Shown here in pieces: positions 16,112 through 24,275 of a stretch of 64,000 nt of DNA (positions are counted from its first letter, which is position 1; each line of letters starts with the position of its first letter). The position numbers and the translations under genes were made by a program. The stretch lies in the NCBI RefSeq assembly GCF_004139715.1, contig NZ_CP035544.1:2793501-2857500 (forward strand), read 5' to 3'. Source of the DNA: Muriicola soli. Its GTDB lineage: Bacteria > Bacteroidota > Bacteroidia > Flavobacteriales > Flavobacteriaceae. A model generated the notes under the pieces. It did not search any database. It saw only the letters and a program-made list of their open reading frames with translations, and had not been told where the DNA came from.

Positions 16112-18920
16112 ATGAAGCCTTTTGTTTCGCTCTTTCTTTTACTTCTTTCCCTTTTCCTCACCGCCCAAAAAAAGTCCTTACCCATGAGGATCTCGAAATT
16201 TGGAACACCATAGAAAACCAAAGGATCTCCCCTAACGGCGCCTATGTGGCCTATAGCCTGGAGCAGGGGGAAAAGGACCAGTTTTTAACACTAAAACGTG
16301 CCAACGGGCAGGAAGTCTTTAGTTATGCCCGGGCTTCCAAAGGGGAGTTTACCTATGATTCCAAAGCCCTGGTTTTTAGCATCACCGCCTGGAAAGACAG
16401 TGTTATGGAGATGAAGCGTCGAAAGGTAAAAAAGTTGGATATGCCCAAAGACAGCCTGGGGATCTATCATTTAGACTCCGGAGAATTAGAAAGACTTGGA
16501 AATATCAAATCCTATAAGGTGCCGGAAAAATGGAGCGGCTATATCGCCTACCAGCTGGAGGAAATAGAAGTGGTGTCTGAAGACACTTTAAAAAAGGCTT
16601 ATCAGGATAGTACGGTTGAAAAATCAAAGAAAAACAAAAAAGAAAAGAAAGTCAGCAAGAAAAACGGCTACCACCTGCTAGTCCGAAACCTGCAAAGCCG
16701 GCAACAAGACACCTTTAAATTTGTCACTGACTATACCTTTGCCAAAAAAGGCAAGGCCCTGGCCTGGGCAACCACCGGAGAGAATGATAGTGCCAATGCC
16801 GCCATCTATGTCCTTGAGCTGGACAAGCCCTCCCTTACCAAAATCCACGAAGCCGCAAAAGCGAAATACGCCCAGCTCAACTTTTCTGAGTCTGGCAACC
16901 ACCTGGGTTTTGTAGTAGACACCGATACCACCAAAGTGCAACTCCGCCCCCGGGAACTCTATCACTGGCAAACGGGGATGGCCGCGGCCGAAAAACTGGT
17001 AGATGCCAATACCACAGGCAACAACCTCCGCCCCTCCCCTTACGAAAAAGTGCATTTCTCCAAAGACGAGACCAAACTCTACTTTGGCCTGGCCAAACCA
17101 CCCATTATTAAAGACACCTCCCTCCTGGAAGAAGAAATCGTCAACGTAGAGGTCTGGACCTATGACGAACCCCAACTTTATACGGTTCAGGAACTACAGC
17201 TCAAGAACGATACAGTTCAGGCCTATACCTCCGTGATTCACTTAGACAAAAAGAATGCCCTTACCCAATTGGGCAACGATACCTACCCGGAGATCATCCT
17301 GACAGCGAATGGGAATGCCCCTGTGGCCCTTTTGATCAACTCCACGCCCTACGCACTAGAATCGCAATGGACTGGGGAACGGGCACGTGACTATGCCGTT
17401 TTCAACCTCGCCACCGGAGCGCAGAAAAAAATACTAGCCAAGGTGGCCGGTAGGGTAGATCTCAGCCCCAAAGGCAATTTTGTATACGGCTATAACAATG
17501 CAGACAGCCTCTGGTTTAGCTATGACATCAAAAAGGACCAATACAAACCTCTGACCAAAGACAAGGTCTTCTACGACGAAACCCATGATTCTCCCAGTCA
17601 CCCCAGTCCCTACGGCATCGTGGGGTGGACAGAAAAGACGAGGCCCTGCTATTGTACGACCGATATGATATCTGGAAATTCAATCCCAGGACCGGGGAAT
17701 CAAGCCGACTCACAAAAGGCAGGGAAACCCAAACCCAGTACCGCTATGTACAACTCAATTGGGAACAGGACCATATCGATACCTCTCAAAAAATGTTGCT
17801 TCGCACGTTTAATGAAAAAGATAAAAGCAGCGGCTTTGCCTCCTACGATTTTAAGCGCAATAGCCTAACTAGCTTACTAAGCGGACCCTACCGTTTTGGT
17901 TATCCCATGAAATCTGAACTGGCCAACCAACTGCTCTATACCCGCGAATCCTTTACCGAATTCCCTGACCTGTGGGTGGCAGATCTGGACATGAATAGCC
18001 CCACTAAGATCAGCGAGGCCAATCCGCAACAGCAAGAGTACAACTGGGGCACCAACGAACTCGTCACCTGGACCTCCCTGGATGGGATAGAGCTCACAGG
18101 GATGCTGGTAAAGCCCGAGAATTTTGATCCTACTAAAAAGTACCCAATGCTCGTGAACTTCTATGAGCGCAGCTCAGATGGGTTGTACCGGCACAGAGCG
18201 CCCTCGGCCGGCAGATCAACCATCAATTATTCCTTTTACGCGAGCAGGGGCTACCTCATCTTTAATCCGGATGTACATTACCGTATCGGTTATCCCGGAG
18301 AATCTGCCTATAACTGCGTTATTCCCGGCATTACCTCCCTCATTGAAAAGGGCTTTGTAGACAAGGATAATATCGGCGTACAAGGGCATAGCTGGGGCGG
18401 CTACCAGATCGCCTATCTGGTGACTAAAACAGACATCTTTAAGGCTGCCGAAGCCGGGGCACCGGTCCCTAATATGATCTCTGCCTATGGAGGCATCCGA
18501 TGGTGGACGGGCCTTAGCCGGCAATTCCAATATGAGCACACCCAAAGCCGAATTGGGGGCACCCCCTGGGAATACCCTACCCGCTATCTGGAGAACTCCC
18601 CCATTTTTAATATCGACAAGATCAATACCCCCCTGCTTATCATGCACAATGATGCCGATGGGCACGTGCCCTGGTATCAGGGGATCGAGTTTTTTGTGAG
18701 CCTGAGACGCCTGGGAAAACCTTCCTGGTTCCTAAATTACAACGGGGAACCGCACTGGCCCCTCAAACTGCAAAACCGCAAGGATTTTACGATCCGTATG
18801 GCGCAGTTCTTTGATCACTATCTGAAGGGAGATCCCAAGCCCAAGTGGATGGAGAGAGGCGTTCCGGCGATGGAGAAGGGGATTAATCAGGGATACGAAC
18901 TGACGTCTCCGGACAAATAG
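16112..18920 (+). pseudogene. S9 family prolyl oligopeptidase, two frameshifts
   Basis: The ATG at 16112 opens a signal peptide (MKPFVSLFLLLLSLF, ending TAQ). The frame is lost in the A7 run at 16167-16173 and again in the A4 run at 17633-17636. One extra A in each restores the reading (TAQKKVLTHEDLEIW and GWTEKDEALLLYDRY) and gives exactly 937 codons, the normal length for exported bacterial S9 enzymes. An N-terminal propeller precedes the alpha/beta-hydrolase domain: GHSWGGY (Ser at 18390-18392), HNDADGHVP (Asp at about 18651-18659) and GEPHW (His at 18753-18755). It would cleave dipeptides or short oligopeptides in the periplasm. All catalytic parts are intact, which favours sequencing error over true inactivation. 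Confidence 0.82.
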
Positions 18921-18930
18921 GTCGGAGACA

Positions 18931-18970
18931 CAAATTCCAAATCACAAATAACAAATTCCAAAACTTCAAA
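18931..18970 (+). repeat. ATTCCAA-type heptamer tract
   Basis: CAAATTCCAA, ATCACAAATAA, CAAATTCCAAAA in tandem, like the tracts at 12513-12568 and 21095-21171. It lies directly after the S9 gene. Confidence 0.7.
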
Positions 18971-19149
18971 ATTGAGATTCATAGGTTTTCATTCATTTTA
19001 CATCAAGGTAAAATGAACATAAAAGAATAAAATGTACTCTATAATATTCTTGAAGAACCTACATATTTAACTACATCAAAACCAATTTCATGACTCTTCG
19101 GGCACGAGAATCATTCTCGCGCCATCTAGTTGTTAGAGTCGATAAAGAA

Positions 19150-19174
19150 AAACCCAGCCATTTTGGCCGGGTTT
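19150..19174 (-). terminator. terminator between convergent S9 and lipoprotein genes
   Basis: AAACCC-A-GCC / GGC-C-GGGTTT stem with one internal mismatch and a 5-base loop, 24 bases past the minus-strand stop at 19198. A/T runs on both sides allow use from either direction. Confidence 0.7.
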
Positions 19175-19197
19175 ATTATTTCTAAAGTAAATTATTT

Positions 19198-19842
19198 CTA
19201 ATAGGTAATTTTCCCCTCAAGTCTCCATGAGCCCACTGTGCCCGGACCGTTAGGATTGGGTGTAAAGACGGCATTTTTAAAGTACAGTTCACCTTCAGCT
19301 CCTTCAAATCTGCCCGTTCCAGACAAGATAGTAATAGGTATTCTATCGCCATTCTCATCTAAAGTATTGTCAAAAGATCCCGTAAGGCCGTTAGGGTCAG
19401 CTTCAAAATCAACTGTAAGGGAAACGTGTTCTATAGTTGTGATCATATCGCCATGAGCACCAATATAATTTACGTGAAAAACTACATCTGCGGTATTTGG
19501 ACCGGTGAGGCTACAAGTTCCAGGCTGAGGTCGGCCATAGCTCCCCATTTGAATTTTACCCAAATGAGTCATATTGCCAGAAATAAAATTTGTAGTTAAA
19601 GCAAATCCGGCTTCCTCAGGGAAGCAAGAAACGAGTGGGATTTCAAAGTCACCTACATTGGTAAACTTCCCTTTCCAGGCCCTGGTCGCTTTTTTACCTT
19701 TAGAAGACTTTGCATTAACACTGGTTAGATTCTCAGCGGGTTCTATTACCGAATCCTGAGTGCAGGAGAGTACAAAGATAAAAGCGAATAAGGAGGTGAA
19801 GGCAAAGACATACCTCAGTCTAAATGAGAATGGCGTTTTCAT
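19198..19842 (-). CDS. lipoprotein with allene-oxide-cyclase-barrel-like domain
   Basis: 214 residues. Lipobox VLSC with Cys27, then PAENLTSVNAKSSKGKK, a Lys/Ser-rich linker close to that of the propeller lipoprotein at 8660. From about residue 55 to 214 the chain is strand-rich: WKGKFTNVGDFEIP, MITTIEHVSLTVDFEAD, and ILSGTGRFEGAEGELYFKNAVF. The GTGRFEGAEGE motif is typical of AOC/dirigent-like barrels. Similar small barrel proteins bind hydrophobic ligands, but no ligand can be named here. The operator-like site 3 lies 117 bp upstream, matching the arrangement at the 8660 gene. Confidence 0.7.
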   Translation of the reverse strand: MKTPFSFRLRYVFAFTSLFAFIFVLSCTQDSVIEPAENLTSVNAKSSKGKKATRAWKGKFTNVGDFEIPLVSCFPEEAGFALTTNFISGNMTHLGKIQMGSYGRPQPGTCSLTGPNTADVVFHVNYIGAHGDMITTIEHVSLTVDFEADPNGLTGSFDNTLDENGDRIPITILSGTGRFEGAEGELYFKNAVFTPNPNGPGTVGSWRLEGKITY

Positions 19843-19959
19843 TTGTTTGGTTTTAAGGTTAAAATTAAATCTGTCTGTACTTCCCAGGCGGAATAGAAAA
19901 GATGCTGTTGAAGTAGTTATTTAAACTACTCGAATTTAAAACGATAATCCCTGAAATAC

Positions 19960-19984
19960 GGACGAGTACTGACTTATACTGTCC
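19960..19984 (-). promoter_or_regulatory. 25-bp imperfect palindrome, operator-like (site 3)
   Basis: Same length and outer sequences as sites 1 and 2 (GGACGA...ATACTGTCC on plus). This copy is the most symmetric: GGACGAGTA faces TACTGTCC. It lies 117 bp upstream of the ATG at 19842. Confidence 0.65.
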
Positions 19985-20099
19985 CAAAGGAGGATATGGG
20001 TTATCCAAGGATCGGCTTAGCTTTACTATTTGATCCTTAGATTCCTAAATACCTGGAGGGGGAGGAAAAGTATGATGCGGAATCCCCGAAGATTTGCAG

Positions 20100-20117
20100 T
20101 CCCGATAGCTATCGGGA
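20100..20117. repeat. 18-bp perfect palindrome repeat, copy 3
   Basis: TCCCGATAGCTATCGGGA, 32 bases after the stop of the minus-strand DUF808 gene, preceded by CCCCGAAGATTTGCAG as in copy 1. Confidence 0.9.
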
Positions 20118-20148
20118 TTATACTTGGTGATTCATTTCCCGATGTTCT

Positions 20149-21018
20149 TCAGGATTTTTTAAAAAGCTTCTTCGCTCCTTTAAAAAGCAAAAGCACTACA
20201 AAGCCAATAAGCAATCCCAAAACAAATTCATAAAGGAGATCAGGCAATGCCGGAATCGGATTGTGGAGAAAATCAAGATTATGCGCAAAGATACCGCCAG
20301 AGACCAACAGAAGAGCCAATGTCCCAATAATGGAAAGAGCCTTGATCACCACCGGGAGGGCATTGACAAAAAATCGACCTATTATATCTGAAATGCTGTT
20401 TTCTTCTTTGTTAAAATTGATCAGTCGCGTTCCAAATTCATCCATCCGAACGATAAGGGCAACGATTCCATAAACCCCAACGGTGGCCAGTAAAGCGATA
20501 ACAGAAACCACAAGGATCTGAACCGTCAGGGGCTCATTTAGCACGGTCCCCAGAGCAATAATCACAATTTCAACGGAGAGGATAAAGTCGGTTACTATGG
20601 CCGATTTGATTTTCTCTTTCTCCATCGCCAGAATATCACTTTTACTCTCTACTTTAAGATCTGCCGGGATATGGGCGTGTTCGTGGGGAACAAAGAATTC
20701 GTAGACTTTTTCGGCACCTTCAAAGGCAAGGTATAGTCCGCCTAACACAAGGATCAGCGTTACCATCCAGGGGATAAAAGCGCTCAACAGGAAAGCTGCG
20801 GGCAGGATAATGATCTTGTTGAGCAGAGAGCCTTTGGTGATGGCCCAAAGAACAGGGAGCTCCCTTTTGGAGACAAAGCCCGAGGCCTTTTCGGCATTAA
20901 CGGCCAGATCATCCCCCAGGATACCGGCGGTCTTCTCCGTCGCTATCTTGCTCATCGAAGCAACATCATCAAGCAGGGTAGCTACATCATCTAAAACCGC
21001 AAAAAATCCGGAAGCCAT
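20149..21018 (-). CDS. DUF808 family membrane protein (YedI-like)
   Basis: 289 residues starting MASGFFAVLDDVATLLDDVA, the diagnostic DUF808 N-terminus, with EKTAGILGDDLAVNA and HEHAH in the loop (about residues 112-117). Six to seven hydrophobic segments lie between about 65 and 285. The family is a conserved inner-membrane protein of unknown function (E. coli YedI). The gene stands alone, and the 18-bp palindrome lies just past its stop. Confidence 0.9.
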   Translation of the reverse strand: MASGFFAVLDDVATLLDDVASMSKIATEKTAGILGDDLAVNAEKASGFVSKRELPVLWAITKGSLLNKIIILPAAFLLSAFIPWMVTLILVLGGLYLAFEGAEKVYEFFVPHEHAHIPADLKVESKSDILAMEKEKIKSAIVTDFILSVEIVIIALGTVLNEPLTVQILVVSVIALLATVGVYGIVALIVRMDEFGTRLINFNKEENSISDIIGRFFVNALPVVIKALSIIGTLALLLVSGGIFAHNLDFLHNPIPALPDLLYEFVLGLLIGFVVLLLFKGAKKLFKKS

Positions 21019-21094
21019 AAACTTTTAATTGGGGCTCAAATATAAAATATGAGTTTTAATAATAAGGTACCAACTTTGGTTTTAAAACTGAAGG

Positions 21095-21171
21095 GCAAAT
21101 TCCAAATGACAAATTCCAAATTCCAAAACAAGGAATTAGAATTTGGTGCTTGGTGCTTGGAATTTGGTGCT
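21095..21171. repeat. heptamer tract with inverted arms
   Basis: The left part is CAAATTCCAAATG and AATTCCAAATTCCAAAAC; the right part is TTTGGTGCTTGGTGCTTGG then AATTTGGTGC, the reverse complement of the GCACCAAG/ATTCCAA units at 12513-12568. Opposing arms could pair into a long hairpin. It abuts the stop of the minus-strand mce gene. Confidence 0.8.
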
Positions 21172-21573
21172 TTACACCCGTTCCTGACAAAGCTCTATCA
21201 AAACCCCATTAGTAGTCTTTGGATGCAAAAAGGCCACCCATTTATTGTCCGCCCCCTTTTTGGGTTCTTCGTTGAGGATGGTAAAACCTTCGGCCTTTAA
21301 TCGTGCAATTTCTGCACGGATATCGTCTACCTCAAAGGCGATATGGTGGATCCCTTCTCCTTTTTTTTCTATGAATTTGGCAATAGGGCTGTTTTCATTG
21401 GTGGCTTCAAGCAATTCGATCTTATTGGGGCCGGTTTTAAAAAAGGAGGTTTTTACCCCTTCGGAGGCTACTTCTTCCATTTTGTAGTGTGCCGTGCCAA
21501 ACAATTGGGCAAAAAGGGCATTGCTTTTCTCCAGGTCCTTTACCGCGATACCCAGATGTTCAATCTTATTCAT
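21172..21573 (-). CDS. mce: methylmalonyl-CoA epimerase
   Basis: 133 residues, the usual length. MNKIEHLGIAVKDLEKS, KIELLEAT, GEGIHHIAFEVDDI and NGVLIELCQ are the vicinal-oxygen-chelate landmarks; probable metal ligands are His6, His76/77, Glu53 and Glu127. The enzyme interconverts the (R) and (S) forms of methylmalonyl-CoA, linking propionyl-CoA carboxylation or succinyl-CoA to the mutase. Cytoplasmic. It diverges from rbfA with about 67 bp between starts. Confidence 0.92.
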   Translation of the reverse strand: MNKIEHLGIAVKDLEKSNALFAQLFGTAHYKMEEVASEGVKTSFFKTGPNKIELLEATNENSPIAKFIEKKGEGIHHIAFEVDDIRAEIARLKAEGFTILNEEPKKGADNKWVAFLHPKTTNGVLIELCQERV

Positions 21574-21628
21574 GTTATTGTCTTTTGTACTTCTGTATTC
21601 CTCCCTCGAAATTACACATTATTCTACG

Positions 21629-21636
21629 TACTTTTG
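21629..21636 (+). promoter_or_regulatory. -7 promoter element of rbfA
   Basis: TACTTTTG fits the Bacteroidetes TAnnTTTG element and ends only 4 bases before the rbfA ATG at 21641, so the transcript would be leaderless or nearly so. No convincing -33 TTG is seen at the expected distance. Confidence 0.55.
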
Positions 21637-21640
21637 TCCT

Positions 21641-22033
21641 ATGGAAACGCAGCGACAGAAAAAAATAGCAGGGGTCATACAGAAAGACCTGGCAGACATC
21701 CTGCAGCGTGCCGCCACAGACGGAGGCATGCAGGGGACCATCATCTCTGTTACCAAGGTGAGCGTTACCACCGACCTTTCTATTGCCAGGGTTCACGTAA
21801 GCGTATTTCCCAATGCCAGGGGGAAGGAATTGCTCGAAGGGATGAAGGCCCAGCAGCCTATGATTAAGCATGCCCTGGCCCAGCGCACAAAGAACCAGTT
21901 AAGGCGAATGCCGGACCTCAACTTTTATCTCGACGATTCCCTGGAATACATAGACGGGATTGAGAAATCCCTGAAAAAAGGGGAAAACCCCATTGAAAAT
22001 CCGGACCTCCTCCCCAAGAGAAAGAAATCCTAA
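21641..22033 (+). CDS. rbfA: 30S ribosome-binding factor A
   Basis: 130 residues from the ATG at 21641 (METQRQKKIAGVIQKDLADIL). The longer upstream frame covers the promoter and is not used. It has a KH-like fold with ITKVSVTTDLSIARVHVSVFP and RTKNQLRRMPDLNFYLDDSLEY, the classic RbfA pattern. It assists 16S rRNA 5'-end maturation of the small subunit, especially in the cold. It is immediately followed (stop-start contact TAAATG) by the FtsX-like permease, a translationally coupled pair. Confidence 0.93.
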   Translation: METQRQKKIAGVIQKDLADILQRAATDGGMQGTIISVTKVSVTTDLSIARVHVSVFPNARGKELLEGMKAQQPMIKHALAQRTKNQLRRMPDLNFYLDDSLEYIDGIEKSLKKGENPIENPDLLPKRKKS

Positions 22034-23233
22034 ATGAATTTCCCATGGTACATCGCCAAGCGCTATGTGCGTGCCAAGAGCAGCCAGAATGCGGTTAATG
22101 TCATCAATTTTATCACCTTCCTGGTGATCGTCATCGGTTCTGCAGCCTTGTTTATAGTGCTTTCGGGCTTTGCCGGACTTAAAACTTTCAGCCTTTCCTT
22201 TACCGAGACCTTTGACCCCTCCCTTAAGGCCGAACCCCTCACGGGAAAATACTTCACCCTCACCGAAGAACAAAAGAATCAGCTCAGCGAAATAGAGGGT
22301 ATTGCCTCCTTTTCAGCCGAGCTCGAAGAACGCGTTTATCTCACCCACAAACAAAAGAGTCACGTGGCCTGGATCAAAGGGGTGGATTCGTCCTACGCCC
22401 GTGCCACACATATCGATTCTGCTCTTTATTGGGGCGACTGGGCCATTGACAATCAGCAAGGAGTCATCGGCCTGGGTATCGCCAATATGCTGGGGTTGGT
22501 GATCAATGACTACCGCAATCCGCTTATTGTCCTGGCCCCGAAACCGGGGAAGGGCAGCCCTTCTCTGCAAGCTAAGCCCTATAATCAGCTGGCCCTAGTC
22601 CCTGCGGGGGTCTATGCTGTGGAGGAAAATTTGGACAGGAAATACGTTTTTACTGATCTGCCCCTGGTACAGGCCTTGTTGGAGCGTGAACCCAATGAGA
22701 TCTCCGGGATCAACTTTGAACTTTCTCCCGAGGCCAGTCTGGAAGAGGTTCGTTCCGAAGTTAAAAGGGTAATGGGCTCCAAGGTGCAGCTCAAAGACAG
22801 GGAGGAACAAAACAGCACCCTTTACCGGATGCTCAATACCGAAAACCTGGCTACTTATCTCATCTTTACTCTGGTGCTTATTATCGCCCTCTTCAATGTA
22901 GTGGGGGCCATTATTATGATGATCCTGGACAAGCAGCAGAACTCCCGTACCCTCTACAGCCTGGGTACAACAGTGAAAGAAATACGTCGTATCTACTTTT
23001 TACAGGGGGTAATTGTCACTGGTCTCGGAGGCCTGTTGGGGGTCTTTCTGGCCTCCCTGCTCATCTGGTCTCAACTCCTCTTTGGATGGCTTAAAATCAC
23101 CCCTTCCCTTTCCTACCCGGTAGAATACAAGGTTGTTAATGTGCTAATTGTTCTGGGAACGATTGTCGTGCTCGGCCTCATTGCTTCAAAGATCGCGAGT
23201 AGCAGGGTGAATAAGAAATTGTTAGCGGCTTAG
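22034..23233 (+). CDS. FtsX/LolC-type ABC transporter permease
   Basis: 399 residues. MNFPWYIAKRYVRAKSSQNAVNVINFITFLVIVIGSAALFIVLSGF is the N-terminal helix and cytoplasmic stretch of LolC/E-like permeases. A large periplasmic domain (about 60-270) is followed by three helices (about 275-297, 325-350 and 370-390) with GAIIMMILDKQQNSRTLYSLG, the coupling segment of FtsX-type permeases. Probable role: lipoprotein release or another mechanotransmission ABC system. The ATPase is not adjacent. It overlaps the convergent dusB by 4 bases. Confidence 0.88.
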   Translation: MNFPWYIAKRYVRAKSSQNAVNVINFITFLVIVIGSAALFIVLSGFAGLKTFSLSFTETFDPSLKAEPLTGKYFTLTEEQKNQLSEIEGIASFSAELEERVYLTHKQKSHVAWIKGVDSSYARATHIDSALYWGDWAIDNQQGVIGLGIANMLGLVINDYRNPLIVLAPKPGKGSPSLQAKPYNQLALVPAGVYAVEENLDRKYVFTDLPLVQALLEREPNEISGINFELSPEASLEEVRSEVKRVMGSKVQLKDREEQNSTLYRMLNTENLATYLIFTLVLIIALFNVVGAIIMMILDKQQNSRTLYSLGTTVKEIRRIYFLQGVIVTGLGGLLGVFLASLLIWSQLLFGWLKITPSLSYPVEYKVVNVLIVLGTIVVLGLIASKIASSRVNKKLLAA

Positions 23234-24222
23234 GCAAATTGGTGGTGCCCGAAAGTTTCCAGGGCTTCGTCAAAGGCAGCAAAGACATCGGGGGCCTCAT
23301 CGCTGGTCACCATTTTCATTCGTAATTCCTTAAAATTTGGAATCCCCTTAAAGTAATTGGTATAGTGCCTGCGTGTTTCAAATACCCCGAGCTTTTCCCC
23401 TTTCCAATCGATCGCCATTTGCAGATGCCTTCTGGCGGCATCTACCCGTTCTTCCATTGTCGGTGGAGCTAAATGAGTGCCCGTTTTGAAATAGTGTTTT
23501 ACCTCCTTAAAGAACCATGGATAACCAATACTGGCCCTCCCAATCATGGCTCCGTCAAGGCCGTATTCGTCCCGCATCCGCATGGCGGCTTCCGGACTGT
23601 CAACATCTCCGTTTCCAAAGACAGGGATATGCATTCTGGGATTGTTCTTTACCTCAGCGATAGGGTGCCAATCTGCCTCCCCTTTGTACATCTGTGCGCG
23701 GGTCCTGCCGTGAATGGCGATAGCCTGGCAGCCTACATCCTGCAATCGTTCAGCTACCTCCACAATTCGGATAGAATCATGATCCCACCCCAGTCTTGTT
23801 TTTACCGTTACCGGTAGCTTGGTGTGCTTTACCATGGCCTCTGTAAGGGAAACCATAAGGTCTATGTCCTTGAGTATCCCCGCTCCGGCACCTTTGCTCA
23901 CCACCTTTTTTACCGGGCACCCAAAGTTGATATCGATAATATCCGGATTGGATTTCTCTACAATTTCGACCGACTGCAGCATGGAATCGAGGTTGGCCCC
24001 AAAGATCTGAATCCCCACCGGGCGTTCTTTTTCATAGATGTCCAGCTTCATCACGCTCTTGGCGGCATCCCGGATCAGGCCTTCTGAAGAAATAAATTCT
24101 GTGTAGACCACATCAGCTCCCTGCTCCTTGCACAAGGCGCGAAAGGGGGGATCACTCACGTCCTCCATCGGGGCGAGCAAGAGTGGAAAATCAGGTAATT
24201 GTATGTCTCCTATCTGTGGCAT
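23230..24222 (-). CDS. dusB: tRNA-dihydrouridine synthase
   Basis: 330 residues. LAPMEDVSDPPFRALCKEQGADVVYTEFISSEG and INFGCPVKKVVSKGAGAGIL are the FMN-binding barrel and catalytic motif (Cys102). KTRLGWDHDSIRIVEVAERL and IAIHGRTRAQMYKGEADW are further family signatures, as is the C-terminal helical domain. It reduces specific D-loop uridines of tRNA with NADPH. Cytoplasmic. Transcribed away from the OMP gene; 53 bases separate them. Length and all motifs are complete. Confidence 0.93.
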   Translation of the reverse strand: MPQIGDIQLPDFPLLLAPMEDVSDPPFRALCKEQGADVVYTEFISSEGLIRDAAKSVMKLDIYEKERPVGIQIFGANLDSMLQSVEIVEKSNPDIIDINFGCPVKKVVSKGAGAGILKDIDLMVSLTEAMVKHTKLPVTVKTRLGWDHDSIRIVEVAERLQDVGCQAIAIHGRTRAQMYKGEADWHPIAEVKNNPRMHIPVFGNGDVDSPEAAMRMRDEYGLDGAMIGRASIGYPWFFKEVKHYFKTGTHLAPPTMEERVDAARRHLQMAIDWKGEKLGVFETRRHYTNYFKGIPNFKELRMKMVTSDEAPDVFAAFDEALETFGHHQFA

Positions 24223-24275
24223 TCAAGTGGCTTCAGCGCGGCAAAATTAGAAATAAAGCTGGAATTAACAGGAAT

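Larger units (their letters stand above)
19843..20148. other. 306-bp intergenic region with operator and palindrome
   Basis: Contains operator-like site 3 (19960-19984) and palindrome copy 3 (20100-20117). Otherwise nothing is evident. Confidence 0.5.

Noticed and set aside
16678-17175. 165-codon minus-strand frame opposite the S9 peptidase
   Set aside because: It is a codon-bias shadow of the peptidase; no signature or start context, and the opposite strand has a complete enzyme.
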